Assembly (NCBI GenBank): GCA_016716265.1
Contig: JADJWQ010000006.1
Span: forward strand, 2,941,501 to 3,005,500
DNA from: Planctomycetota bacterium
Lineage (GTDB): Bacteria > Planctomycetota > UBA1135 > UBA2386
Direction of reading: 5' to 3'
DNA length: 64,000 nt
Shown: positions 26,074-35,506 of the stretch, in pieces
Numbering within the stretch: position 1 is the stretch's first letter
Layout: the number at the start of each line of letters is the position of its first letter
The notes under the pieces: model-generated
The model's input: the letters and a program-made list of their open reading frames with translations, nothing else
Told to the model about the DNA's origin: nothing
Database searches by the model: none
Made by a program: the position numbers and the translations under genes

Positions 26074-26503
26074 CTCGAGCTCGAGCGAAGGGCGGGCTCA
26101 ATGTAGCGGTGGGCGATGGGGCGGGCGGGCAGAATGTGCTCTCGCATGTGCGATGCGCTTCGCTCCGCTCACGGAACGTGTCCGGCGCCCCGCCGAAGTC
26201 ACCGGCGTGGCGAATCCTCCCAGCACGCGAGGATTCGGAACACCAGTGCCCGACGGGTGAGGACACGCAGCCGCCGCAGGCGCGCCTGCCGCGGAGGCTC
26301 CCCGTCGAGGACCGGACCGACGGACGGCGGATTCGCCGAGCTGCCGATGCCGTCGCCGTGATCCGGGCACGGGGAAAGGTCGCCCCGGCCGCCGCCCGAG
26401 CAGCGCGCGACGCCGGGCGAGACAGCCGAGTAGAGTTCCAGGGACCTGCTCCCGCCTCTCCCCCGTCCGAAGGGGGCAACGCAACTCGCTCGGACTCTCC
26501 CGC
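26074..26503. other. Divergent promoter region between symporter and protease genes
   Basis: This 430-nt region separates divergent genes. On the minus strand TACATT at 26100-26105 could be the -10 of the sugar operon. On the plus strand TAGAGT at 26431-26436 could serve the protease gene, giving a leader of about 60 nt. That leader contains a short hairpin, CCCCC at 26460-26464 with GGGGG at 26472-26476. The middle part holds no recognisable gene or operator palindrome. Confidence 0.4.
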
Positions 26504-28591
26504 ATGCATCGTTCCCTGCTCTCCGCGCTCGTCACCGGCGCGCTCGTGGTCGGCCTCCCGGCGCAGTCGCCCTGGTATCCGCCGTCGGCCTCCTCCCCGG
26601 TGTCCATCGACTCCGGCTACCTGAACAACTCGGGTGACCAGCAGCTCGTGGTGTTCCGGCACGCGTTCTCGTTCGCCGGCACCGACTGGCTGCAGCTCCA
26701 CTTCGCGCCCACGGCGAGCCTGCCCGAGGGCTCGTTCCTGCGGATGACCGCGGTGCGCGACGGCGGTGTGCAGCGCCACGACGCGCGCACGCTCCGCGAC
26801 TGGAACTGGTGGTCCGCGTACTTCAACGGCGGCGACCTCGTGCTCGAGCTGATCGCCGGCCCGAAGACGAGCGGCAACCGTATCCACGTCGACGGCGTCA
26901 CGCGCGGGCTGTCCGCTGCGGTCCCCGAGTCGATCTGCGGCAGCAACGACGACCGCGTGCAGAGCAACGACCCGCGCCAGGGCCGGCTGTGGCTCGGCTG
27001 CACCGGTTGGATGATCAATACCGACGTCATGCTGTCGGCCGGCCACTGCGTCGGCGGCACCCAGATCATCGAGTTCAACGTGCCGCTGTCGACATCGACC
27101 GGCACGATCGTCCGCGCGAATCCGAACGACCAGTACCCGTTCACGACGCTCGGCAGCATCGCCTCCGGTGTCGGCGCCGACTGGTCGGTCAACCGCGTGG
27201 GGCTGAACAGCAACACCGGCCAGCTCCCGACGCAGCGCAACGGCGGCCAGTGGTACACGCTGGGCACTGTGCCGGCATCGCCCGCCGGACAGAACATCCG
27301 CATCACCGGCTACGGCTCGACGACCGACACCAACCTCCCGAACAACCTGCACCTGGTGCAGAAGACCCACGTCGGCCCGCTGGCACAGGTCAATGCGACG
27401 TCGGTGTGCTACACCACCGACACGACCGGCGGCAACTCGGGCTCGCCGATCATCCACGAGAACACCGGCAACGCGATCGGCATCCACACGCATGGCGGCT
27501 GTAGCACGTCGGGCGGGTGCAACAGCGGCACGCGTATCGACCGCAGCGACCTGCAGGCCGCGATCCGCAATGCCAATCCGAACAACGCAGGCTTCGAGAC
27601 GTACGGCGCCGGCTGCCCGACGCCGCCCGCCTTCTACGAGCTGTTCGACACGTCGAGGCCGAACGACCTCGGTGGTCTCGCGTTCCGCCTGTCGCCCAAC
27701 ACGGCCGGCGGCTACTCGGTCACTCGCTGCACGACCGGCTGCTTCTACAGCGGCTACTCCAACAACCTGGCCCTCGGCGACGACCAGCTCGCGCGCAATC
27801 TCGCGCTCGGCTTCTCGCTCCCGCTGCCCGGCGCCGGCTCCACCACCGCGATCGACGTCGACTCGAACGGCTGGATCGGCTTGATCGCCAACCAGCACGC
27901 CGGCACCGACTACACGGAGACGGTCGCCGAGTTCCTGGCCAACCCGGCGCGTCTCGCGGTGTTGTGGGACGACCTGAACCCCGCCAGCGGCGGCGCGGTC
28001 TACTTCGACCGGTTCGCGGGCGGTGCGGTGGTCACCTGGGCCGGCGTGCCCGAATTCTCGGCGACCGGCTCCAACACGTTCCAGGCGCAGCTGTTCTCGA
28101 ACGGCGACGTCATCCTCTACTACGCCGCCGGGAACACCGCGCTCGACGGCCTCGTCGGCTACTCCTCCGGCGCCGTCGCGAACGACCCGGGCAACCTCGA
28201 TCTGTCGACCGCGGTGCCGTTCTCGACCGCCGGCGGCGGTCAGCCGGTCACGCTGTCGGCCGACTCGCTACCCGTGCTCGGCCGGGTCGCGACGCTACGC
28301 CTGTCGAACCTGCCCGGCACGACGATCAGCGCGGTGCTGAACATCGGTTTCCTGCAGCAGGCGATCGACCTGACGAGCGCCGGCATGCCGGCCTGCTCGC
28401 TGCTGACGACGCTCGACGTCGGCTTCGGCATGAACATCGCCGGTCAGAGCGCGACGCTCGGCGTCCCGGTGCCGAACATCGGCTCGCTCGCCGGTGCGCG
28501 CTTCTTCGCGCAGGGCGCCGTGCTGGCCCCGGGCATCAATGCCGTCGGGGTCGCGACGTCGAACGGCGGCCGCCTGACGCTCGGCTACTGA
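26504..28591 (+). CDS. Exported trypsin-like serine protease
   Basis: The 695-residue protein has a signal peptide (LLSALVTGALVVGLPAQS). A beta-rich segment leads into an S1-family protease domain at about residues 145-350. The catalytic triad reads His181 (MLSAGHC), Asp226 (GADWSVNRV) and Ser312 (TGGNSGSPI), and HTHGGC follows as in V8/glutamyl-endopeptidase-like members. A second, Cys-bearing domain of unknown fold follows (residues about 365-590). The final 90 residues (CSLLTTLDVGFGM to SNGGRLTLGY) match the C-terminal module of other exported proteins here. It probably degrades protein outside the cell. The end of the gene lies inside a dispersed repeat. Confidence 0.9.
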   Translation: MHRSLLSALVTGALVVGLPAQSPWYPPSASSPVSIDSGYLNNSGDQQLVVFRHAFSFAGTDWLQLHFAPTASLPEGSFLRMTAVRDGGVQRHDARTLRDWNWWSAYFNGGDLVLELIAGPKTSGNRIHVDGVTRGLSAAVPESICGSNDDRVQSNDPRQGRLWLGCTGWMINTDVMLSAGHCVGGTQIIEFNVPLSTSTGTIVRANPNDQYPFTTLGSIASGVGADWSVNRVGLNSNTGQLPTQRNGGQWYTLGTVPASPAGQNIRITGYGSTTDTNLPNNLHLVQKTHVGPLAQVNATSVCYTTDTTGGNSGSPIIHENTGNAIGIHTHGGCSTSGGCNSGTRIDRSDLQAAIRNANPNNAGFETYGAGCPTPPAFYELFDTSRPNDLGGLAFRLSPNTAGGYSVTRCTTGCFYSGYSNNLALGDDQLARNLALGFSLPLPGAGSTTAIDVDSNGWIGLIANQHAGTDYTETVAEFLANPARLAVLWDDLNPASGGAVYFDRFAGGAVVTWAGVPEFSATGSNTFQAQLFSNGDVILYYAAGNTALDGLVGYSSGAVANDPGNLDLSTAVPFSTAGGGQPVTLSADSLPVLGRVATLRLSNLPGTTISAVLNIGFLQQAIDLTSAGMPACSLLTTLDVGFGMNIAGQSATLGVPVPNIGSLAGARFFAQGAVLAPGINAVGVATSNGGRLTLGY

Positions 28592-28647
28592 CGGACGAAC
28601 GACTCGGCCGCGCTGGCCGCCGCTCTTGCGGCCAGCTCGCGCGGCCT
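28576..28647. repeat. Dispersed repeat of about 72 bp, copy B
   Basis: This is the partner of 16831-16902. Here the repeat covers the last codons of the protease gene (LTLGY and stop) and runs into the basic tail of the broken gene on the opposite strand. Confidence 0.75.
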
Positions 28648-28960
28648 TCCCGCCGCCGCCGTCCACGGTGCCCTCGACGACCGGCATCACGGGGGCGTCG
28701 AGACCGATCACGGTCGCGTCGATCTACCACTCGTCGGGGTGCCGGTTCTGCACCGGGTGGGCGGTCTCGAGGAAGTCGCCGTGCAGTGCGAACTCGGTCG
28801 CGTTCGCCGGGTCGCGCGGCGCGAGCGGCTCACCGGCTGACTTCGCCGCATCGTCGAGCCGAAGTCATTCAACGCTCCAGCGATGTGCGCCGACATCAGG
28901 TCGCCGACCTGCCCGCTCTGCATCGCGATCGTCGGGTCGGGCGCACCATCGCACGAGACG
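28604..28960 (-). pseudogene. Broken paralogue of the basic-tailed protein at 48788-49492
   Basis: The minus strand keeps three blocks of the intact gene: APDPTIAMQSGQVGDLMSAH at the front, FALHGDFLET, and, after a deletion of roughly 95 codons, VQNRHPDEW then IDATVIGLD and MPVVEGTVDGGG with an Arg/Lys/Gly tail. The Gln codon of DEWQID is an amber stop (TAG) here, and frames shift between the first two blocks. The copy is clearly non-functional. Confidence 0.8.
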
Positions 28961-29174
28961 TCGACAGCGACCGCGAGCGAGCTGCGGACGTCCGGAGCCC
29001 GCTTCCGCGTCGTCCTGTATCCGAGCGCGCTGGTGATCGACGGCATCCCGATGGAACCACGGACCGGACGACGGTTCGCCCGGCACGATCGGCGCCAGGC
29101 GCACCACGGCTGGCCGCGCAGTGCTATCGTGCCGGTCGTCCATAGCGACGCACCGGCCCGACCGGACGCAAGCC

Positions 29175-29870
29175 ATGACGGGATCGCCACGAGAAGGGCC
29201 CGAGATCTCCCGGCGCGACATGCTGGTCGGCCTGACCGGCATGCTGGCGACCTCGTCCTGTCAGGCACCCCGAGCTCCGACACCGGTCCAGCCACCGCGA
29301 GCGCGAGGCCCCATGATCGACATCCAGCAGTTCGTCGCGGATTGCATCGTGGCCCACCGCGAGGATCGACCACAGGAAGCAGTGCAGCAGGTGCTGACCC
29401 GCGCGGTGCGCGAGCCGCGCGCGATGCTGGCCGCGATCGGTGAGCCCAACGAGGCCGGCATCCACCCCATCCACCTCTCACCCACGCTGACGATCTTCGC
29501 GGCGACGTGGACGCCGCAGATGAACCTGCTGCCGCACAACCACCTGATGTGGGCGCTGATCGGGATCTACACCGGCCGCGAGGACAACATCCTGTGGCGC
29601 CGTTCGGAGGGCCGGGGCCTGACGGCGTACGGCGCGAAGGCCCTGTTCGAAGGCGACGTCGCCGCCCTGCCCGACACCACGATCCATTCGGTGACCAACC
29701 CGCTCCGACGCTTCACGGGCGGCATCCACATCTACGGCGGCGACTTCTTCGGAACGACGCGGAGCCAGTGGGACCCGGAGACGCTCGAGGAGCGGCCCTC
29801 CGACGGCGACGCGATCCGGGCGATGTTCGAGCGTGAGAACGCACGGTGGCGGCAGGCGGGGTCGGTGTAG
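29175..29870 (+). CDS. Exported cupin, cysteine-dioxygenase-like fold
   Basis: The 231-residue protein has a twin-arginine-type signal (SRRDMLVGLTGMLATSSC) ending in a lipobox-like Cys. The rest resembles the predicted metal-dependent double-stranded beta-helix enzymes related to cysteine dioxygenase. LPHNHLMWALIG supplies His121 and His123, and a further His in FTGGIHIYGGD completes a likely three-His iron site. Substrates of this subfamily are unknown; sulfur compounds are a guess from the fold. TAT export fits a cofactor-bearing enzyme folded before export. A -10-like TATCGT at 29125-29130 gives a leader of about 40 nt. Met codons upstream of 29175 would precede this promoter-like box, so I do not use them. 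Confidence 0.75.
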   Translation: MTGSPREGPEISRRDMLVGLTGMLATSSCQAPRAPTPVQPPRARGPMIDIQQFVADCIVAHREDRPQEAVQQVLTRAVREPRAMLAAIGEPNEAGIHPIHLSPTLTIFAATWTPQMNLLPHNHLMWALIGIYTGREDNILWRRSEGRGLTAYGAKALFEGDVAALPDTTIHSVTNPLRRFTGGIHIYGGDFFGTTRSQWDPETLEERPSDGDAIRAMFERENARWRQAGSV

Positions 29871-30044
29871 ACTCGGGCAGCCGGACCTCGCACATTGCGC
29901 GCGGGAAGTATGGAGGGTGTCCTGCAAGAGCCAGCTGCGCCGTGGGCACCTCGCAGCCGACACGAGCGAGCGGGGACTCCCTCGGGAAGAGCCACCCTCG
30001 CGGGACTCGCCCGACCGCTGTAGGGAGCTCGCGGGTCGTTCGGG

Positions 30045-31493
30045 TCAGGCCAGGATCCCCTCGATCACCCGTCCCGACACGTCGGTCAGCCGCCGCTCCA
30101 GACCGTTCTGGTTGACGGTCAGGCGCTCGTGGTCCAGGCCGAGCAGGTAGAGGATCGTCGCGTGCAGGTCGTGGACGGTGCAGACGTCCTCGACCGCCCG
30201 GTGGCCGAACTCGTCGGTGGCACCGTGGCTGTGGCCTGCCTTCACGCCCGCGCCGGCGAGCCACACGGTGAAGCCGTCGGGGTTGTGGTCGCGGCCCGAG
30301 GCGCCGGCCTGGAAGGTCGGCATGCGGCCGAACTCGGTCGTGAACACCACCAGCGTGTCTTCGAGCAGGCCGCGGCGCCGGAGGTCGACCAGCAAGGCGG
30401 CGGTCGGCTGGTCGAGGATCTCGGCGTGGCCGGGGTATTGCTCGGCGATCAGCTTGTGGCCGTCCCAGTTGCCGACGCCCTCGCCCATCGCATACGCACC
30501 ATTGAAGAGCTGCACGAAACGCACGCCACGCTCGAGCAGACGACGGGCCAGGATGCAGTTGCGCGCATAGCTGGCCTTGATCGGGTTCGGTGAGTCGGCA
30601 CCGTAAAGACGCAGCGTGTGGGGCGGCTCGCTGCCGAGCACCAGCACGTCGGGCACGCTGAGCTGCATGCGCGCGGCGAGCTCGTAGCTGGCGAGGCGCG
30701 CCTCGAGCTCGGCATCGCCAGGGTGCCGGTCGAGGTGGCGTCGGTTCAGCCAGCGGGCGAAGGCTCGCGTCGCGCGGTCGGTATCGGGGGAGATGCCGTC
30801 CGGCCGGGCGAGGTGGGCGATACCGCGGCTGGCGCCGAGCGGAGTGCCCTGGTGGACGGCTGACAGGAAGCCGTTGCTCCAGTTGTTCACGCTGGCCTGC
30901 GGGACGCCGCGCGGGTCGGGAATCGCCACGAAGGTCGGCAGGTCGCGGTTCAAGCTGCCGAGACCGTAGCCGACCCAGCTGCCCGTCGACGGGAAGCCGT
31001 CCTGCACGAAGCCGGTCGACATCACGTTCTCGCCGGGACCGTGGGTGTTGGTCGTCGTGGTCAGCGAGTGCACGAAGCACATCTCGTCGACCAGCCCGGC
31101 GAGGTGCGGCAGCAGGTCCGAGACCTGCTTGCCGCTCCGGCCGCGCGGGCGGAACGTCCACGGGCTCCGGGTGACCGCACCCTGCTTGCCCTGGAACGTG
31201 ACGAGGCCCTCGGCACCCGGCAGCGCCGAGCCGTGGCGGCGGATCAGCTCCGGCTTGTGATCGAAGGTGTCGACGTGCGAGAGCGCGCCCGAGCAGAACA
31301 CCACCAGCACGCGGTGGGCGCGCGGGGAGTGGTGCGGCCCGCAGGGGCGCTCGTCGGTGCGCGGGGCCGCGAGCAGCCCGGCCTCGCACAGCAGGCTCGC
31401 CGTCGCGATCGCGCCGAGGCCGGTGCACGACTCGCCGAGGAAGCGGCGGCGATCGAGGAGGCGAGCGCGCGCCGGGTGATCCGGAACGCTCAT
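30045..31493 (-). CDS. DUF1501 family protein, TAT-exported
   Basis: The 482-residue protein has a twin-arginine signal (LDRRRFLGESCTGLGAIATA) and the alkaline-phosphatase-like fold of DUF1501: HRVLVVFCSGALSHVDTFDH, VHSLTTTTNTHGPGENVMST, DTLVVFTTEFGRMPTFQAG and RDHNPDGFTVWLAGAGVKAG. In planctomycetes these genes almost always follow a DUF1549/DUF1553 gene. Here the ATG overlaps the stop of that partner by 4 nt, so the two proteins are made together. The biochemical role of the pair is not established; sulfatase- or phosphatase-like chemistry in the periplasm is suggested by the fold only. Confidence 0.92.
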   Translation of the reverse strand: MSVPDHPARARLLDRRRFLGESCTGLGAIATASLLCEAGLLAAPRTDERPCGPHHSPRAHRVLVVFCSGALSHVDTFDHKPELIRRHGSALPGAEGLVTFQGKQGAVTRSPWTFRPRGRSGKQVSDLLPHLAGLVDEMCFVHSLTTTTNTHGPGENVMSTGFVQDGFPSTGSWVGYGLGSLNRDLPTFVAIPDPRGVPQASVNNWSNGFLSAVHQGTPLGASRGIAHLARPDGISPDTDRATRAFARWLNRRHLDRHPGDAELEARLASYELAARMQLSVPDVLVLGSEPPHTLRLYGADSPNPIKASYARNCILARRLLERGVRFVQLFNGAYAMGEGVGNWDGHKLIAEQYPGHAEILDQPTAALLVDLRRRGLLEDTLVVFTTEFGRMPTFQAGASGRDHNPDGFTVWLAGAGVKAGHSHGATDEFGHRAVEDVCTVHDLHATILYLLGLDHERLTVNQNGLERRLTDVSGRVIEGILA

Positions 31494-34400
31494 GGCAGGA
31501 ACACGAACTCCGAGGCGTTGAACAGCGCGCGGCACAGTGCCGGCAGGCCGTGATCGTCGACCAGATCGAGCGCAGCGAGCGCTTCGTCGTGGTCGGGCGC
31601 CCGCTGCAGAGCGAGCTCGAAGGCGCGCGCGACCTGGGTCGGCCGGTCGTCGGGAGCCTCGGCGGCGAGGCGCGCCGCGAACGCCGCGGCGCGCTCCACG
31701 ACGAACGGGCTGTTCAGCAGGCTGAACGCCTGCAGCGCGGTCGTCGAGCGGCCGCGGCTCGGCGCCGAGCTCGCGCCGTCGGGGCAGTCGAAGACGCCGA
31801 AGGTCGGGTCGCGCTCCATGCGGATCCGCTTCGCGTAGACCGCCCGGCGCAATTGATCGGGCCCGAACGTCGTGCGCGGCAGGTAGACGCGGACGTAGTT
31901 CGAGTCGGGTGCGAACACGTCGAAGCCGGGCCCGCCAGCCGGCTCGAGGACCAGCTCGCCCGACGCGGCGAGCATGCCGTCGCGGATCGACTCCGCGTCG
32001 AGGCGGCGGCTCGGGTAACGGGACAGCAGGCGGTCGCCGCCGTCGCGGGCACGGTCCTCGGCCGACGCGAGGCTCGCCTGCTGCCAGGTGGGCGTCGCGA
32101 CGATGCGGCGGTGCACCGAGCGGAGCGACCAGCCCTCGGCGATCAGGCCCGCGGCCAGCGCGTCGAGCACCTCGGGGTGCGACGGCTCGGCGCCGGCCCG
32201 ACCGAAGTCGTTCGGCGTGGCGACGAGGCCCACGCCGAAGTGCTGCTGCCAGATGCGATTCACGACCACGCGGGCCAGCACGTCGCGGGCGTCGACCGTC
32301 AGCCAGCGTGCCAGCGCCAGCCGGCGCGCGGGCTCCGGCGTGTCGGGCGCCAGCTCGAGCCGGGCGAGCGCCGCGACCGCGCCCGGCGCCACCGCCTCGC
32401 GCGGCTGGGTCGGGTCGCCGCGGTGCAGGCGGTGAGTGGTCGGCGGCGGCGTGAACCGTCCGGCATAGGCGCGCGGAAGGTCGCGGAGCGCGCCGAGCTC
32501 GGCGTCGACCTCGGCGAGTTCGTGCGTGAGGGCGTGCGCAGCCGACGCGAGCGACAGACCCAGGGCGACCGGTCGGCGTTGCCCGGCCGGCGTCGCCACC
32601 GCCGCATACGGGATGCGGTCGTCGGAAGAGGCGACCTCGCGCCAGGCTCCGGCGGGTTCCCGCACCTCGATGCGGTAGCGCGTGGCGAGGCGGTCGGAGT
32701 AGCGGCCCTCGGCGTCGCGCGCCCACTCGACGCTGTCCACCACCGCGGGCACGGCGAAGTCGATCTGCAGCCAGGCGCGGCCGCGCTCGCTCGGGATCCA
32801 GCTGTACGGGTTGCCGGCCCGGTCGTCGTTGGCGTGGGCGATCTTGTGGAAGGGATTGTCCGCATACTCGCTGGAGGCCGTGGCCACGGCGCCGAGGCTC
32901 GCCGACGCGACGTTGCGCGGCGAGACGTCCGGCTCCGGGGCGACCTCGAGGACCCGCAGCTCGTCGACGCACGGCTCGATGCCGCCGAGCGTCTCCTCGA
33001 CCGTGAACCGCAGCGCGGTGGCGTAGCGCGGCGCGAAGCGGTCGACGTTGCCGTCCGCGCGGACCGCGGGGCGCGCGACGGGCAGCGGGCCATCGCCGGG
33101 CGGAGCGAGGACCAGGACGTCGGCGGTGACCGCCGCGCTGGCCGCGGCGCCGCTCCTCAGCACGATCCGGCTGTCGAGGTGGAGCTCGATCGCGCCGACC
33201 GTGCGCAGCCCGCTCCACCGGGGCTCGCCGGGCAGCGCTCCGTCGCCGCCCCCGGCCGGGTGCTGCTGATCGACCACCGCGAGGCAGCGCCGATCGTCGA
33301 GCGTGTCGAGGTCGCCATCGAGATCGAGCTGCCACTCGGCATCGGATGCGTGAGTGGCGAACCCTGCGCCCCACGAGACCCACAGCTCGAAGCGGCCGGC
33401 GACCCGCGGTCGCCACGCCATCAGGTCGGTGGAAGGCGGCGGCTCGCGCCACCACGAGTAGCGACCGCGGCTGAGGTTCGGGGCACGCATCGCGTCGCCC
33501 GGATCGTCTCGCTGGCCCGCCGCGGTACCGGCGGGATTCTCGCCGTGGCCCGCGACAGGTCGCAGCGCTTCGGCAGACGCGGGATCCTCGTCGTCGAGGA
33601 ACCGGACCCCGCGTCCGACCGCGGCGAGCGGCTCGTGGCGGGAGAGTCTGTGGACGAGCTCCGCGCGGCGCGCCGCCAGCTCGGTGAGGCGCGCCCGCCG
33701 CGCCGAGTCATCGGCCGGCCGCACCTCCCGCTCACCGTGCTGGACTCCGGCGAACACCGCCTCCATCGCGAAGAAGTCGCGCTGTGTGATCGGGTCGAAC
33801 TTGTGGTCGTGGCATCGCGCGCAACCGACCGTCGCGGCGAGGAACGTCGTCCCGGTCACCCCGACCATGTCGGCGAGCTCGTTGCTGCGCTGCTCGGCGG
33901 TCAGCCGCGGGTCGGGGCTCTTCACCTCGTCCCACGGTCCGGCCACCAGGAAGCCGGTCGCCGCGTCCTCGCCGACCTGGTCGCCGGCGAGCTGGGCGAC
34001 GACGAACTCGTCGTACGGCAGGTCGCGATGGAAGGAGTCGATCAGCCAGTCGCGGTAGCGCCACGCTGACGGGCGAGGCGTGTTGGTCTCGAAGCCGTTG
34101 GTGTCGGCGAAGCGAACCAGATCCAGCCAGTGCTGCGCCTGCCGCTCGGCGTGACGACGCGATGCGAGCAGGTCCGCCACGACGCGTCCGAGCCAGTCCG
34201 GAGAATCGTCCGCGCGTGCCGCCGCGACCTCCGTGGCGGTCGGCGGCAGACCGGTCAGCACCAGGTGCGCGCGGCGCAGCAGAGTGGCGCGGTCGGCCGG
34301 CGCGGACCGGCGCAACCCGGCAGCACGGCGGGCGGACTCGAGCAGGGACTCGAGGTCGGCCCCCGCGAACCGCGGGTCGACCGGCCTCCAGGCCCAGTGG

Positions 34401-34525
34401 GGTGCGGTCCCGCGCGCCGGGGCCGCGACCTCCTGCGCGGGAATGCCCACAGCGCTGCCCGCGACCAGCAGGAGGGAGAGGATCACTCGCCGGCCAAACC
34501 GGAGGGTCGGGGCCAAACGCCACAT
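31490..34525 (-). CDS. DUF1549/DUF1553 cytochrome-like protein, exported
   Basis: The 1011-residue reading is from ATG at 34525 (MWRLAPTLRFGRRVILSLLL), which gives a signal peptide; the frame upstream is Arg/Pro-rich noise. The N-terminal DUF1549 part has HWAWRPVDPRF, RRAHLVLTGLPPTATEV, HWLDLVRFADTNGFE and GCARCHDHKFDPITQRDFF, whose CxxCH may bind haem. The middle has a discoidin-like segment (ATASSEYADNPFHKIAHAND). The C-terminal DUF1553 part has ARWLTVDARDVLARVVVNRI, HFGVGLVATPNDFGRAGAEP and LLNSPFVVERA. No separate N-terminal PSCyt1 cytochrome domain is present. It is translationally coupled to the DUF1501 gene, the standard planctomycete pair. Confidence 0.92.
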   Translation of the reverse strand: MWRLAPTLRFGRRVILSLLLVAGSAVGIPAQEVAAPARGTAPHWAWRPVDPRFAGADLESLLESARRAAGLRRSAPADRATLLRRAHLVLTGLPPTATEVAAARADDSPDWLGRVVADLLASRRHAERQAQHWLDLVRFADTNGFETNTPRPSAWRYRDWLIDSFHRDLPYDEFVVAQLAGDQVGEDAATGFLVAGPWDEVKSPDPRLTAEQRSNELADMVGVTGTTFLAATVGCARCHDHKFDPITQRDFFAMEAVFAGVQHGEREVRPADDSARRARLTELAARRAELVHRLSRHEPLAAVGRGVRFLDDEDPASAEALRPVAGHGENPAGTAAGQRDDPGDAMRAPNLSRGRYSWWREPPPSTDLMAWRPRVAGRFELWVSWGAGFATHASDAEWQLDLDGDLDTLDDRRCLAVVDQQHPAGGGDGALPGEPRWSGLRTVGAIELHLDSRIVLRSGAAASAAVTADVLVLAPPGDGPLPVARPAVRADGNVDRFAPRYATALRFTVEETLGGIEPCVDELRVLEVAPEPDVSPRNVASASLGAVATASSEYADNPFHKIAHANDDRAGNPYSWIPSERGRAWLQIDFAVPAVVDSVEWARDAEGRYSDRLATRYRIEVREPAGAWREVASSDDRIPYAAVATPAGQRRPVALGLSLASAAHALTHELAEVDAELGALRDLPRAYAGRFTPPPTTHRLHRGDPTQPREAVAPGAVAALARLELAPDTPEPARRLALARWLTVDARDVLARVVVNRIWQQHFGVGLVATPNDFGRAGAEPSHPEVLDALAAGLIAEGWSLRSVHRRIVATPTWQQASLASAEDRARDGGDRLLSRYPSRRLDAESIRDGMLAASGELVLEPAGGPGFDVFAPDSNYVRVYLPRTTFGPDQLRRAVYAKRIRMERDPTFGVFDCPDGASSAPSRGRSTTALQAFSLLNSPFVVERAAAFAARLAAEAPDDRPTQVARAFELALQRAPDHDEALAALDLVDDHGLPALCRALFNASEFVFLP

Positions 34526-35506
34526 GGCGGCGGCGAGCTTACCCGGCGCGAACGTCGGGAGGCACGCCCGGGCTTCCGGCGACCGCTCTCGTGAGTGCGG
34601 GCACGTGCGGTCGATAGGCGCGAGCGTGCCTCGACGAAGGCCCCCGCAAGGGGGCGGACGCCGGGATCCGGCGTGGTCCGGGGGTGGCGCGCGTGGCGAG
34701 AGCTCATCGAGCATGCTCCGCCAACCGAGCCTCCGTGGTGGGATCAGGAGTTCCTCTGGGCTGTCGTCGGGCATGAGGTGTCGGTGCAGCGCGCGGCGAC
34801 GCGGGGATTCCGCGCGATATCGCGAGCGGCGGCAATGCAATGACCGGGACGCAGGGTCGGCGACGTTCCTGGTGCGGGCCCGAGCCACACGACGGGACGA
34901 TGCGTTTCGAACGAGCCGGAGGGGGCGCGCAGCCCCGCATCCGGCCCAAAGCTCGGACACCACGGCCTTCGGCGTCGAGCTGTGTGAGCAGATTGGCTGA
35001 GCATCCTGCCGAGGCGTGCGTGCGCGATCGGTTCGCCATTGTCGATGACCGCACTCCCGGAGAGGAGATCGTTGCCGATGCCCTGGTGCGGTCGATCGGT
35101 GTGGTCGTGAGAAACGCGCTCTCGAACGGCTCGCCGGAGACGGCGCGTCGCGAACAGGTCTTGGATGCTGGCGGGGCGCCCGACGCGCCGCGCCCTCGGC
35201 CACGAGACGGCTCCGCTGGTCGTCCGGTCAGGTGACGGGTGACCGCGCCACCCGCCACGCTGTTCCGTCGGGACGCGGTTCTCCTCGCCAGGGTAGGCGA
35301 TGGTCCGGGCCTGCGCGCGGTGGATCCGGCCGGTGACGACGTTCGGGAGCACGAGGAGGAGCTGAGTCTTCGACGCGCGCACGGGATCGGCGCGGTAGGG
35401 CGGAAGTCAGCTGGTCAGGGGATCAGCGCGCATTCGAAGCTCCGGACATCCCAACATCGCGAGGGTGCCGCTTCCGGGTGGCGTCCGGCTCTGTTCGAAT
35501 GTACGC
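34526..35506. other. Gap with transposase remnant
   Basis: Apart from the transposase remnant listed separately, this 980-nt stretch has no intact gene. Between 34526 and 34990 several frames are open but none carries a recognisable motif. On the minus strand TAAGCT at 34536-34541 precedes the ATG at 34525 by 10 nt and could be the -10 of the DUF1549 gene. Confidence 0.4.
34990..35380 (-). pseudogene. Internally deleted IS transposase (integrase core)
   Basis: One minus-strand frame joins the N-terminal motif IHRAQARTIAYPGEENRVPT directly to the C-terminal integrase region (RRLRRAVRERVSHDH, then PHQGIGNDLLSG, then ARLGRMLSQ). In full-length relatives about 230 residues, including the catalytic D-D-E core, lie between these parts. 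The frame stays open across the deletion by chance. The N-terminal DNA resembles the fragment at 21741-21827, so both derive from one element type. Confidence 0.7.

Noticed and set aside
24869..27898. Minus-strand frame of about 1000 codons spanning the symporter and protease region
   Set aside because: It is out of frame with the symporter and antisense to the protease; no family signal.
28720..28730. TAG in the broken paralogue as a recoded codon
   Set aside because: The copy also has a large deletion and frame changes, and the intact paralogue has CAG there. It is ordinary decay, unlike the UGA in the selenoprotein.
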